Source: JBEKYD01 sp049509915 (GTDB lineage Bacteria; Acidobacteriota; Terriglobia; Bryobacterales; Bryobacteraceae). From it: a stretch of DNA of 64,000 bases. The number at the start of each line of letters is the position of its first letter. The stretch's first letter is position 1. Both the position numbers and the translations under genes were made by a program. A model generated the notes under the pieces. The model searched no databases. It was not told the origin of the DNA and worked only from the letters and a program-made list of their open reading frames with translations. Of the stretch, positions 33,583 to 42,444 are shown one piece after another. Location: contig JBEKZL010000019.1 in NCBI GenBank assembly GCA_049509915.1, forward strand, positions 13,007 through 77,006, read 5' to 3'.

Positions 33583-34605
33583 ATGAACCGGCGCAGTTTT
33601 CTGTATGGCAGTGCCGTGCTGGCAGCGGCGAGGCCGAGCGCGGCCGCCGCAGCCGATGTCCCTCTCGCCGAGAAAGTGGCCCAAGCCGCTCTGGCCATGC
33701 AGCGCCACTCCTGGGAGCAGGGAATCCTGGCCCAGGCGTTTCTCGATATGGGCGACCGCGAGCGCGTGATCCTGATGGCCAAGGGCGCGATTGTCGAAAA
33801 GGACGCCAACGGGCGCTTGGCGGCCATCGGCGGCGGTGCCACCGACCCCGCCATGGGCGGCGCCGCGTACTGGCGCGCAGCCGAGTTGACGGGCGATCCC
33901 GGGATGCGGCAGGCCGCGCAAGGCTTACTCGATTTCGTCTTGAAGAAAGCACCCCGGGCCACCGATGGAACCTGCTACCACGTCTTCAACGCTCCCGAGA
34001 TGTGGTCCGACAGTTTCTACACCACGCCTCCGTTCCTGGCGGCGACTGGCCATTATGACGATGCCCTGCGGCAAATCGAGGGCCTGCGCAGGCGCCTCTG
34101 GAGTCCCGAAAGCAAGCTGCTTTCTCACATCTGGGACGATGGCCGCCGCGAGTTTCGCGACAAGGCATTCTGGGGAGTCGGCAACGGCTGGGCCGCGGCC
34201 GGGATCACACGCGTGATTGCGGCTCTGCCCGTCGCCCGACGGCAAGACCAGGAGCGGCTCGCCGCGTTTCTTCGGGAACTACTGGATGCGTGCCTGGCTC
34301 ACCAGCGCGCAGACGGGCTCTTCCCCAACGTGCTGGACCAGCCCGAAAGTTTTGTTGAAACCAACCTGGCGCAGATACTGGCTTTCACTATTTACACCGG
34401 CGTGCCTGGCGGTTGGTTGCCGGCCAGTTACGTCCCAGCCGCCGACCGCATGCGCGCCGCCGCCCGCACCAAGGTGGACCAACATGGCTTCGTGCAAGGG
34501 GTTTGCGGCGCACCCAGTTTCGATCATGCCGGAGTAGCCGCCGAAGGCCAGGCTTTCTTCCTGATGATGGAAGCCGCGAGTGCCCGCGAGCGACGAGCCA
34601 ACTGA
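33583..34605 (+). CDS. Tat-exported glycoside hydrolase family 88/105-like (unsaturated rhamnogalacturonyl hydrolase)
   Basis: A 340-residue (alpha/alpha)6-barrel glycosidase likely to remove unsaturated galacturonyl groups from rhamnogalacturonan fragments. The Tat-type signal is MNRRSFLYGSAVLAAARPS. The barrel shows MQRHSWEQGILAQAFLDMG, FNAPEMWSDSFYTTPPFLA, LLSHIWDDGRREF, KAFWGVGNGWAAAGI and GVAAEGQAFFLMMEA, the repeated His/Asp/Trp blocks of GH105. AGGAAGGAG precedes ATG 33583. Upstream propeller genes and a rhamnosidase stub plus a downstream MFS porter and GH2 enzyme make a pectin-side-chain locus plausible. Confidence 0.8.
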   Translation: MNRRSFLYGSAVLAAARPSAAAAADVPLAEKVAQAALAMQRHSWEQGILAQAFLDMGDRERVILMAKGAIVEKDANGRLAAIGGGATDPAMGGAAYWRAAELTGDPGMRQAAQGLLDFVLKKAPRATDGTCYHVFNAPEMWSDSFYTTPPFLAATGHYDDALRQIEGLRRRLWSPESKLLSHIWDDGRREFRDKAFWGVGNGWAAAGITRVIAALPVARRQDQERLAAFLRELLDACLAHQRADGLFPNVLDQPESFVETNLAQILAFTIYTGVPGGWLPASYVPAADRMRAAARTKVDQHGFVQGVCGAPSFDHAGVAAEGQAFFLMMEAASARERRAN

Positions 34606-34680
34606 GTGTGGCGCACGCACTCCCGCGTCCGCCTTCCACGCCTCGGGGCCTCCGGCCCCCCTGGTGCGTCATGCCGGGAA

Positions 34681-34707
34681 TCCGAGCCGCGACCGTGAGG
34701 GAGCGGT
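34681..34707 (+). repeat. 27-nt interspersed repeat, copy 2
   Basis: It matches 26 of 27 bases of the copy at 1449-1475 and ends 21 nt before the MFS porter start codon at 34729. Confidence 0.6.
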
Positions 34708-34728
34708 CGTGGGCGATAGAGGATCTCA

Positions 34729-36099
34729 ATGACTAACACACAGACCGTAACGCTCGATGGCGGCGCGCCCGCCAGCCGTGCATATGTAGTCGGCATTTCC
34801 GCCGTGGCGGCCATCTCCGGCCTGCTCTTCGGCTACGATACGGCCATCATCAATGGCGCCTTGATGTTCTTGCGCGGCGAGTTTCGTCTTTCGGATTTTC
34901 AGACTGAAATTGCCGCCGGCAGCTTGCTGGTCGGCTGCCTGGCGGGTGCGAGTGCCGCCGGAACGCTCAGCGACCATTATGGCCGGAAGCGCTTGATGCT
35001 GGTCGCATCCGTGCTCTTTTGCGTCTCGTCTTTAGGCACCGCGCTTCCCCGCACTCTGCTGGAATTCACCCTAGCCCGCTTCGTCGCCGGCACGGCCATC
35101 GGCGTTGCCTCCGTGCTGGCCCCGCTCTACATTGCGGAGGTCTCCCCGGCGGCCATTCGCGGCCGGCTGGTCACTTTGAATCAGATGGCCATCGTTACCG
35201 GGATACTTTTATCTTACTTTGTAAGTTGGGTTCTGTCCGGACTTGGCCCGGTAAGTTGGCGCTGGATGTTCGCCAGTGCGGGCGTCCCGTCCGGGATCTT
35301 GTTCGTATCTCTCCCGTTCATCCCGGAGAGCCCGCGCTGGCTGGTGAAACAGAGCCGCCTCTCGGAAGCCATGGTCACTCTCCGCCGCGTCAACGGGGAC
35401 GTTGCCGCCGCCAGCGAAGCCGCTTCCATTTCCGAAAGCCTGTCTACCGAGACGGGCTCTCTCCGCGAGTTGCTGGAGCCACGCCTGCGCCGCCCGCTTG
35501 CCATCGCCATCCTTCTGGCGGTCTTCCAGCAGATTACCGGCATCAACACCGTGATCTATTACGGCGCCATTCTGTTTCGGGAGCACGGCGGACAGGCAAG
35601 CGCCTCGTCGGCCATCGGAGCCAATGTCACCATCGGTGCCATGAATTTCCTCTGCACGATGTTCGCCGTCATGTTCATCGACCGGATCGGGCGCAAGCCG
35701 CTGCTGCTGGTGGGCTCCGCCGGCATGGCAATCTCGCTGGGCGCCCTGGCCTTCGCCTTCCGCATGACGCCCGTGCCCGCAACCCTGATCCTGACCCTGG
35801 TCCTCTGCTATGTTGCCTTCTTTGCCATTGGTCTCGGACCGGGCGTCTGGGTTTATATCTCCGAACTGTTTCCCACCGCCGTCCGTGGCAGGGCGATGTC
35901 CGCCGCCACTCTCTGCCTTTGGGGCGCGTGCCTCGCGGTCACGCTATCATTCCTGACTCTCGTGCAGCACCTCGGCGCCGCCGGTGCATTCGCATGTTAT
36001 GCCGGCGTGTGTATCGTTACTTTCCTGTTCGTTTGGCGGTTCACTCCGGAAACCAAAGCCCGCACTCTCGAACAGATTCAGGAATTCTGGCGAAAATAA
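34729..36099 (+). CDS. MFS sugar porter (sugar:H+ symporter family)
   Basis: A 456-residue inner-membrane transporter with about twelve hydrophobic helices. Sugar-porter signatures are GLLFGYDTAIINGALMFL, DHYGRKRLML, PESPRWLVKQ, FQQITGINTVIYYGAILF, DRIGRKPLLL and PETKARTLEQIQEFW. It should import a monosaccharide, perhaps galacturonate or rhamnose released by neighbouring exported glycosidases (inference). The ATG is at 34729. The 27-nt repeat lies just upstream, so expression may be influenced by it. It converges with the GH2 gene with 14 bp between stops. Confidence 0.9.
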   Translation: MTNTQTVTLDGGAPASRAYVVGISAVAAISGLLFGYDTAIINGALMFLRGEFRLSDFQTEIAAGSLLVGCLAGASAAGTLSDHYGRKRLMLVASVLFCVSSLGTALPRTLLEFTLARFVAGTAIGVASVLAPLYIAEVSPAAIRGRLVTLNQMAIVTGILLSYFVSWVLSGLGPVSWRWMFASAGVPSGILFVSLPFIPESPRWLVKQSRLSEAMVTLRRVNGDVAAASEAASISESLSTETGSLRELLEPRLRRPLAIAILLAVFQQITGINTVIYYGAILFREHGGQASASSAIGANVTIGAMNFLCTMFAVMFIDRIGRKPLLLVGSAGMAISLGALAFAFRMTPVPATLILTLVLCYVAFFAIGLGPGVWVYISELFPTAVRGRAMSAATLCLWGACLAVTLSFLTLVQHLGAAGAFACYAGVCIVTFLFVWRFTPETKARTLEQIQEFWRK

Positions 36100-36113
36100 C
36101 TTCGCGCTGTCTC

Positions 36114-38288
36114 TTACTTCTCCGCCGCCGTGATCGTCACTCTGCGCCGGCTCAGCGTGGGCTGTCCTTTGCCCGCATCCGCTTTGGCCTCGAGCAGGAA
36201 GTCGCCCGGCGCGTTCGGCACTTCCAGATCGACGTAGAGAGTGGTTTGCCCCAGCGCGCCCACTTCGAAAGCCGCCTGGGCGCGCGCCACCTCGCCGCCG
36301 CTGGCGGAGTGGAGCGATACCGTCATGTTTCCCGCGGCCGGGTCGTATTCGTCATTTACCAGCATTACCTGGAAGGTGTGCTTGCCCGCCGCCAGCTTCG
36401 CCTGCCAGAAGCTCAGGTACACTCCCAGCGGTGCGAAGGCCTGGGACATGTAGTCGCGGAAGTGCGGCTCCAGTTCCAGTTTCTCCACGTCGTGGAAATG
36501 ATCGGCTGTGTACCCCAGCCGATCGCTGCTCATCAGGTACACGAAATGGAGCACGGCGGCATATTGACGGTAAGCGCGCCAGAACTCCGTGATGCCGGCC
36601 AAAAGATAAGCGTTCAGCCCCAAGCGGTCCTCGGCCGTGGCGTTGGCCGGCAACAGGCGCGGATACAGGTCCTTGGTCAGTTCCGTGGGCGAACCATCGC
36701 GGTTCAGCCACAGCCATCCGTACTCGTTCAGAATCAGCGCGTGCCCGCTGGGCGCTCCCGGAGCCTTGCCATTCGGCTTCTCGAACGTGGTCATGCTGAA
36801 CTCCGGCCCGTCCGGCTTCGACATGTCGTAAAACTCGTAGGGATGATCTTCCACCGGATCGTCCGGGCCGGCCGGCGGGTTATAGCTGTTTTCCCAGGGC
36901 CGGTTCGAAAGGTCCAGCCCGCGCACCGCGGGGATGATCTTTTCGCCGAACATCGGGTCGAAAGTTTCGTTGTCGGCGTCCCAGATGGCCACGCTCGGGT
37001 GATTCCAGTTGTCGCGCATCCATTCGCCGTATTCGCCGATCATCTCGGCGGCGTCGAAGTGCACCTGGTTCTCCGCGCCGTGCCAGCCCCTTCCCGTCCA
37101 CACAAAGTATTCGTTTTGGATCAATAGCCCCGCCTCGTCGGCGATGTCCAGCCATTTGTCGGGTACCGGACCGATGCAGAAGCGGAACGCATTCCAGTGC
37201 ATCTGTTTCGGAATTTCCACCAGCAGCTTGCGCACCCATTTCTCGTCCCACGGCAGCACGCCCGATTTCGGATCCTCGAAAAAGCGGTGCAGCGTAATAT
37301 TGGAGCCGCGCAGGAAATACGGGCGGCCGTTCAGATAAGCGCGCTTCGTCGCCGTTTCGAAATGGAATTCGCGCATGCCGAACCGGGTGCTGGCCGTGTC
37401 CCCGCCGGTACCCGTTTCGAGCACGTATAGATTCGGCTGTTCCGGCGTCCACAGTTTGGCAGCGGGTATCGGAATCTGCCGCGTAACCGTCCGCTCTTCC
37501 CCGGCTGCCAAGCGCATCCTCATGGCCGGGGCGCGCGCCGCCACCGCGTTCGACTTCCATTCATCGACCGTCTGCGCGAGCGTGAACGCTACCGCCCGCG
37601 TCGAATGATTGCGCAGCCTGGTCTGGACCGTGATCGACCTCAAGTCGCGGCTCGGCGCCACCTGTATGGTCTCGATGGCGGGATTGTCGCTGAGTTCCAG
37701 CGAGACGCTGTCATAAATGCCCGGCGTCCAGCGGTTCTTCTCGAAATCCGTCCCCGCCGAAACCGACGCCGGCAGCACGCCCGGATGCGCGCCCACCCGC
37801 ACCACGATCTCGTTCTCACCCTGCCGCAGTTTGTCCGAGACGTCGAATATCGCCGCCGTGAAGCAGGGAAGATGCTCGCCCGCCTTCTTTCCGTTCACCC
37901 ACGCCACCGCGCCGAATTGCGCTTTGGCGATCCGCAGCGTCGCCACACTGCGTACGGCAGCGACATCGAACCGCCGCCGGTACCAGAACCAGTTCCGCTC
38001 CTGCCGCGAGACGCCGGCATTCGTAACCAGCGCCGACCGGGGAGCCAGGCCCCGATCCACACGATTCTGAATTAATTGACGGCTCTCGAATTGGTCCACG
38101 TCCTTGAAGCGGGGCACGGCCGAATGCGCCAGACCGGGAACCGGTGCCTTATGGGTATAGGTGGCAGGCGGTCTTTCGCCGTCGATGGAATCGGCGATGT
38201 CCCACTGCCCGTCCAGCGACAAGGTGGTCCGCTGCGCGGCCCACAGCGGGGCGGCAAAGACGATCAAAAACGAGAAAAAGATCCGCAA
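36114..38288 (-). CDS. Secreted glycoside hydrolase family 2 enzyme
   Basis: A 724-residue exported retaining glycosidase with a signal peptide (MRIFFSFLIVFAAPLWAA). N-terminal sugar-binding domain: SLDGQWDIADSIDGERPPAT, NWFWYRRRFDV, FGAVAWVNGKKAGEHLPCF. Ig-like domain: IQVAPSRDLRSITVQTRLRN. The catalytic barrel includes FLRGSNITLHRFFEDPKSG and NHPSVAIWDADNETFDP, with the Asn-Glu pair of the acid/base, and LILNEYGWLW, a candidate nucleophile. The family includes beta-galactosidases, beta-glucuronidases and mannosidases; specificity is unassigned. It is transcribed toward the MFS gene and completes a carbohydrate locus. Confidence 0.85.
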   Translation of the reverse strand: MRIFFSFLIVFAAPLWAAQRTTLSLDGQWDIADSIDGERPPATYTHKAPVPGLAHSAVPRFKDVDQFESRQLIQNRVDRGLAPRSALVTNAGVSRQERNWFWYRRRFDVAAVRSVATLRIAKAQFGAVAWVNGKKAGEHLPCFTAAIFDVSDKLRQGENEIVVRVGAHPGVLPASVSAGTDFEKNRWTPGIYDSVSLELSDNPAIETIQVAPSRDLRSITVQTRLRNHSTRAVAFTLAQTVDEWKSNAVAARAPAMRMRLAAGEERTVTRQIPIPAAKLWTPEQPNLYVLETGTGGDTASTRFGMREFHFETATKRAYLNGRPYFLRGSNITLHRFFEDPKSGVLPWDEKWVRKLLVEIPKQMHWNAFRFCIGPVPDKWLDIADEAGLLIQNEYFVWTGRGWHGAENQVHFDAAEMIGEYGEWMRDNWNHPSVAIWDADNETFDPMFGEKIIPAVRGLDLSNRPWENSYNPPAGPDDPVEDHPYEFYDMSKPDGPEFSMTTFEKPNGKAPGAPSGHALILNEYGWLWLNRDGSPTELTKDLYPRLLPANATAEDRLGLNAYLLAGITEFWRAYRQYAAVLHFVYLMSSDRLGYTADHFHDVEKLELEPHFRDYMSQAFAPLGVYLSFWQAKLAAGKHTFQVMLVNDEYDPAAGNMTVSLHSASGGEVARAQAAFEVGALGQTTLYVDLEVPNAPGDFLLEAKADAGKGQPTLSRRRVTITAAEK

Positions 38289-38368
38289 GTGAAATCAGGC
38301 TCCTATTCCGAATCTATCGCGGATCTTGGCGGTAAGCGGAAAACCCGGGGCCGGAGGTCCGGCGCCGT

Positions 38369-38884
38369 TTAGCCGGCCGCGGCCAGCGCACGATCGGCAT
38401 CGCCCGCGAGCGGATAGCCGTCACCGGCCGTTGCCGCGGCCATGGCCTTCGCGCGCACAAGAGTTCGGTCGTGCCAAAGCTGCCATCCGGATTTCACGCT
38501 CCGAATCACTTCTGTGCGATCAAACGGCTTTGCCAACACGCCCCATGCGCCCAGGTTCAAAACCTCCGCCCACAGCCGGTCGTCCGCAGTCTCGGAGGTG
38601 ACGATCAACGATGGAGATCTCGGCAATGCGTCGATATGGTCCAGCACGTCGATCCACCTCCCTGGCGATAAGTTCCGCTCACAAACGACAACCGCAATCT
38701 CGTGGTGTCGCAGCATAGTTACCGTTGACTCTAAATCGCGGGCTGTCAGCAGCATCCATGTGGAATGACTGACGATGGCCTGTAAGCACATATGGTCCTC
38801 GTCCTGCGGGCTGACAGACAGGACGGTCAGTTTCGCGTTAGTGCGGGGCACGGTTGTGCTCGAAGTTCCGCGATGCTCTCCCAT
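38369..38884 (-). CDS. Response-regulator receiver-like protein with Glu at the phospho-site
   Basis: A 171-residue single-domain receiver-like protein. The receiver fold covers about residues 18-135: LTVLSVSPQDEDH (acidic pocket), AVVVCERNLSPGRWIDV and LAKPFDRTEVIRSVKSGWQL (conserved Lys119). Glu69 replaces the Asp that is usually phosphorylated, so it may mimic an active state or act without phosphorylation. ATG 38884 is preferred to earlier codons; GAGAGGGGGA precedes it. No output domain is present. The large JAMM gene lies beyond a 535-bp gap on the same strand and upstream of it. Confidence 0.68.
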   Translation of the reverse strand: MGEHRGTSSTTVPRTNAKLTVLSVSPQDEDHMCLQAIVSHSTWMLLTARDLESTVTMLRHHEIAVVVCERNLSPGRWIDVLDHIDALPRSPSLIVTSETADDRLWAEVLNLGAWGVLAKPFDRTEVIRSVKSGWQLWHDRTLVRAKAMAAATAGDGYPLAGDADRALAAAG

Positions 38885-39419
38885 GGGCAAGTCCCCCTCT
38901 CGTTGTGTCGCGGGACGACACGCGTTGCCAGAAGCCAATTGTTTCGGTCCAACGGACTGGTCTCAGCCCCTTGCCACCGGAGCGCAATATTCGGTGCCCA
39001 AACTTTAAAACGATATTGGGTGCTGAATGTCCAAGGGTATATTTGAATTCCGCGGTTGTCAACGAATTTCTTATTAGGTTTTTCCCTGGCATGCCCCGGC
39101 TTCCGCACGAAAAAAACCGGATTTCCCTTTGACTCTTACCGGCGTCCAACCGGCTGCGGCGTAGGTTGGTGTCAATCGTGCCGGCTTGCGATATTAAGCT
39201 CCATGATTACAACCAGAAGGGCTGTGGCTCGGCATGCGTTTGGGAGCCGCAGCGGCCGCGAAATTACCAGCAAAACCCTGTGTCGCAGCCAGTGGGATAT
39301 TCAAATAACAGAGCGCGCGCGCCGCCGGAAATCCGTCGGATTGATTTCTATATGAAATAGACCGGCGGATTGAATTTATCGCACCCGGATAGGACTGGAT
39401 TGTGGCTGCGGAGCGAACG
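38885..39419. other. Non-coding stretch, no recognisable gene
   Basis: A 535-bp intergenic region, less GC-rich than its surroundings. I see no domain-bearing frame, tRNA or clear terminator. It should contain the receiver gene promoter. Confidence 0.45.
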
Positions 39420-41432
39420 CTAGGGCACGCGTTGGAAGACGTCGTCGAAAGTAACTCGATCGCGGCTGGAATGCCAGACGACTTCGATGGTGTCGATATG
39501 GCCCGCCACACGGATAATTTCTACTTCGCCCGTCGATCCATCGGCCGAGCTGAAGGGCAAGTGAGCCGAACTGCCGCCGGCGGGACCCGCGAATTGAAAA
39601 TCCACTTTGCCGTTCAGCTTGCGATTCTTGGGGACCTTGTAGCTGCCGGAAAACGAGCCGCGGATCTGGCCCGCCGACTCGTTCAGAGTCAGCAGGAGCG
39701 ATTCCGGGGGGAACGGCGAGCCTGTTGGCGCATCGGCTCCATGCACCCAGTGCCCCGATAGTGGCGTCACGCGGGGCGTTGGCGGCAGCATTGCGCCCGC
39801 CGCTGCCTTTGGTGCGGACGCCGGCGCTGACGCCGGGCTAACCACCGTCGCGGAGACGGATGGCTGCGGCGCCGGCGCGCTCGGATGCGGTATGGACGCA
39901 GTATTCGCCGGCGGCTGATTGATCGCCGGTGTAGCGGGCGTCACACTCGGCGGACGGGCGGGCGAACTCGCCGCCGGAGCGGGCGGCCTGGCGGCTTCGG
40001 CGGTCTGCAGTCGCGGCGGTGCCGGGTTCGATGTGGCGGGCGTTGTCTGTTTGGAAACCGGCTCGGATGGCGTCTCACGCCGGGGCGGCGGAAGCGACGA
40101 CTGGATAATCTCGCGCCTGGCGGAATCGGCGCTGCGGGATTCCTTGGTAGGCTCAACTTTCTTGTCGGAAGGCCCTTCAGCCGGCCGATTGGCCGCGGGC
40201 CGCAGCGCCGCCGTCTCGGCAACGGCTTTCCCCGCGGCGCTCTCGGGCCGCGGCGCCCTATCCGCTTCCGGCGGTCGCGGAACGGCCGCGGACGCATCCT
40301 CTGCTGGCGGCATCGGACCGCGGAACTCTGTCACCTCTCCGATCGGACCGGCTCCCAGTACCCTTATCACCAGGGCGACCCGCACCACCCGGGAGTGGCG
40401 GACCACCTGAAAGCTGCCCACCCTGATCGCCGCCCGGTCCAGCGGCAGGTTCGTCCGGGTCTCTCCGTCCTGGATTTGCAGGCTCCCGCCCAGTAGTTCC
40501 TTCGCAGCCAGCGTCCTTCGGTCCCATTCGATGCGCAGCAGTCCCGCTTGATCGATCGCACGCAGGTGCAGTGGCCCGGTTCTTACCGGCGAGGCCGGAC
40601 GCGGAGTCGCGGATTGGTACCAGAACGCGGCTCCAATTCCCAAGGCCAGCCCAGCCACCAGCCACGGCCAGGAATGCCCCTTCCTTTTGGATGCCCACAC
40701 GGCCACCAGTGGCGGGCCGCCTCCCACCGAACCTATCGGAAGAGGCGAGGACAAGCTTCGGCCCGCCGCCAGGTTCACAGCCCACTCCGCTTGCGGCGTG
40801 CGAGCCGTTCTCGGTGAAGGTGCCAGCCCCGTCTCCTGATAATAGGTTTCGGGACCAGGCGTTGGGGGGGTGGGATCCCGGACATCGGCCAGCTCGGCCT
40901 CCGCCAGGTCGAACTCCCGGTAACATTCCTGGCCGTGGATGGTCCCGTCCTCTTCCTGAAAAAAGAAGCCCGCTCGGACGCCCGCTTGGAACGACGGACG
41001 CAAGACCAGCGCCACCTGCCACTTCTGCGGAAAATAGCGGCTGTGCAGCTCCAGGTCCTTATCGCTGAGGAAGATCCCGCTTCGCGTGTGTGAGTGAAAC
41101 CAACCCACCAGCACCGAACCATGCAGCCCCGGATCGCGGCGCGACCTCTCCATCAGCGCCTCAAGATTCTCCAGATCCTTCTCGGAAACCAGGAAGCCCG
41201 GCCCGTGCAGGTGCTCGCACTCTATCGGCCGGAAGGCGGTAATCTGCACCACGCCATCCAGGTGCGTTCCAAATAGCAACCCGGCTAATTCCACTCCCCC
41301 TCGCGGGGCGGAGTGGAAAGCCTCGCAAACCACCCGCTCGATTTCCGCCAACACGCGGCGCGAGTACTCAATGACGAACGGACATTGCGGCACGTGCCAA
41401 GTCGCGAAATCGGTTTGATCCACTGTCTTCAT
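39420..41432 (-). CDS. JAMM/MPN metalloprotease-like protein with transmembrane segment and C-terminal beta domain
   Basis: A 670-residue multidomain protein. Residues about 15-150 form a JAB1/MPN fold with a complete JAMM zinc motif: Glu48 (GVELAGLLFG), then GWFHSHTRSGIFLSDKD with His113, His115, seven residues, Ser123 and Asp126. A basic KRK segment precedes one membrane helix (residues about 254-273), which predicts a cytoplasmic protease head. A beta domain (LHLRAIDQAGLLRIEWDRRT), a long Pro/Ala/Ser-rich linker and a C-terminal beta-barrel-like domain (LTLNESAGQIRGSFSGSYKV) follow, outside the membrane. JAMM proteins cleave isopeptide, ubiquitin-like or other C-terminal bonds; no ubiquitin-like partner is visible. 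It diverges from cdaA by 88 bp. Confidence 0.75.
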   Translation of the reverse strand: MKTVDQTDFATWHVPQCPFVIEYSRRVLAEIERVVCEAFHSAPRGGVELAGLLFGTHLDGVVQITAFRPIECEHLHGPGFLVSEKDLENLEALMERSRRDPGLHGSVLVGWFHSHTRSGIFLSDKDLELHSRYFPQKWQVALVLRPSFQAGVRAGFFFQEEDGTIHGQECYREFDLAEAELADVRDPTPPTPGPETYYQETGLAPSPRTARTPQAEWAVNLAAGRSLSSPLPIGSVGGGPPLVAVWASKRKGHSWPWLVAGLALGIGAAFWYQSATPRPASPVRTGPLHLRAIDQAGLLRIEWDRRTLAAKELLGGSLQIQDGETRTNLPLDRAAIRVGSFQVVRHSRVVRVALVIRVLGAGPIGEVTEFRGPMPPAEDASAAVPRPPEADRAPRPESAAGKAVAETAALRPAANRPAEGPSDKKVEPTKESRSADSARREIIQSSLPPPRRETPSEPVSKQTTPATSNPAPPRLQTAEAARPPAPAASSPARPPSVTPATPAINQPPANTASIPHPSAPAPQPSVSATVVSPASAPASAPKAAAGAMLPPTPRVTPLSGHWVHGADAPTGSPFPPESLLLTLNESAGQIRGSFSGSYKVPKNRKLNGKVDFQFAGPAGGSSAHLPFSSADGSTGEVEIIRVAGHIDTIEVVWHSSRDRVTFDDVFQRVP

Positions 41433-41449
41433 CGAATCGCTTCAACCGT

Positions 41450-41479
41450 GGTTAAGCAACTTTCTATACTATGTTAACC
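41450..41479. promoter_or_regulatory. Inverted repeat in the JAMM-cdaA divergent promoter region
   Basis: GGTTAA (41450-41455) and TTAACC (41474-41479) flank 18 bp that contain the -10-like TATACT (41465-41470). It lies in the only intergenic space for both divergent genes, so it may coordinate them. Confidence 0.35.
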
Positions 41480-41520
41480 CCGGCGCCGCCAACTCGCCCT
41501 GGTACCAGCCGGATTTTGTT

Positions 41521-42444
41521 TTGGCTTTCCCCCGGGAAAACGGATGTCGCCCGGCACCGTCTTCGATAGAATGGTATTTGCGCCACCTGTTGCACGCGTT
41601 GCCGGAACTTCCGCGGCTGGACCTGATCGGTGCCATTGACGTCCTAGTGGTGGCGTTTGTCGTCTACCAGGCTCTCATGGTAGTGCGCGGCACTCGCGCC
41701 GGGCACATTCTGGCCGGCATCATTATAATGCTGGTGCTTTACCTCGGGGCTTCCTGGAGCGGGCTGGAAGCTTTGCGCTCGGTACTGTCTTTCATCGTCC
41801 CCTATACCGGCCTTGCCATTATAGTATTGTTTCAATCGGAAATTCGCCGTACCCTGGCCCGTCTCGGCCGTAAACGCTGGTTCGGACTGGGCGGCGAATA
41901 TCGCAATCCCGAATCGACCGGCGAAATCATGATGGCGGTCGAACAGCTCGCGCAGCAGCGCATCGGCGCCCTGATCGTGCTCGAACGCGACATCGGCCTG
42001 CGCACCTTCATCGAAAGCGGCGTGCACCTGGACGCGCGCATTTCCCGCGACCTGCTGCTGTCCATCTTTCAGCCCGGCCCACCCCTGCATGACGGTGCCG
42101 TCATCGTGCAGAAAGACCGCGTGGCCGCCGCCGCCTGCTTCCTGCCTCTCACCACCAACCCCGGATTATCCGGGAAACTGGGCACCCGGCATCGCGCCGC
42201 CCTCGGCATTACCGAGGAAACCGACTGCCTTTCGGTTGTGGTATCCGAAGAGACCGGCCGCATCTCCGTCGCCGCCTTCGGCGAGTTGGCCCCAGGCCTG
42301 ACGCCGGCTGAAGTGGTGGAGCGCATACAACGTCATTTCGGCGTACAGCGGCCCACCAGCGTCGAGATCGGAGAGTTCCCCGCCGACATTCCGCTCTCCT
42401 CCGGCGACGAGGCCGCCCACGGAGAAAGGGTGGACCACCTGTGA
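41521..42444 (+). CDS. cdaA: Diadenylate cyclase CdaA
   Basis: A 307-residue membrane enzyme that makes cyclic di-AMP from two ATP. Three hydrophobic helices (DLIGAIDVLVVAFVVYQALM; AGIIIMLVLYLGASW; SVLSFIVPYTGLAIIVLF) precede the DAC domain, whose signature motifs are PLHDGAVIVQKDRVAAAACF (DGA) and GTRHRAALGITEETD (RHR). The start is unclear: TTG 41521 gives this length, and no ATG in frame precedes the helices. The YbbR-domain gene overlaps its stop, the usual cdaA-cdaR pairing. c-di-AMP typically controls potassium and turgor. The glmM gene often found next is replaced here by a sulfatase. Confidence 0.93.
   Translation: MAFPRENGCRPAPSSIEWYLRHLLHALPELPRLDLIGAIDVLVVAFVVYQALMVVRGTRAGHILAGIIIMLVLYLGASWSGLEALRSVLSFIVPYTGLAIIVLFQSEIRRTLARLGRKRWFGLGGEYRNPESTGEIMMAVEQLAQQRIGALIVLERDIGLRTFIESGVHLDARISRDLLLSIFQPGPPLHDGAVIVQKDRVAAAACFLPLTTNPGLSGKLGTRHRAALGITEETDCLSVVVSEETGRISVAAFGELAPGLTPAEVVERIQRHFGVQRPTSVEIGEFPADIPLSSGDEAAHGERVDHL

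Noticed and set aside
35019..37127. Long open frame crossing the MFS and GH2 genes
   Set aside because: It overlaps both genes in other frames and its residues are arginine/histidine-rich noise.
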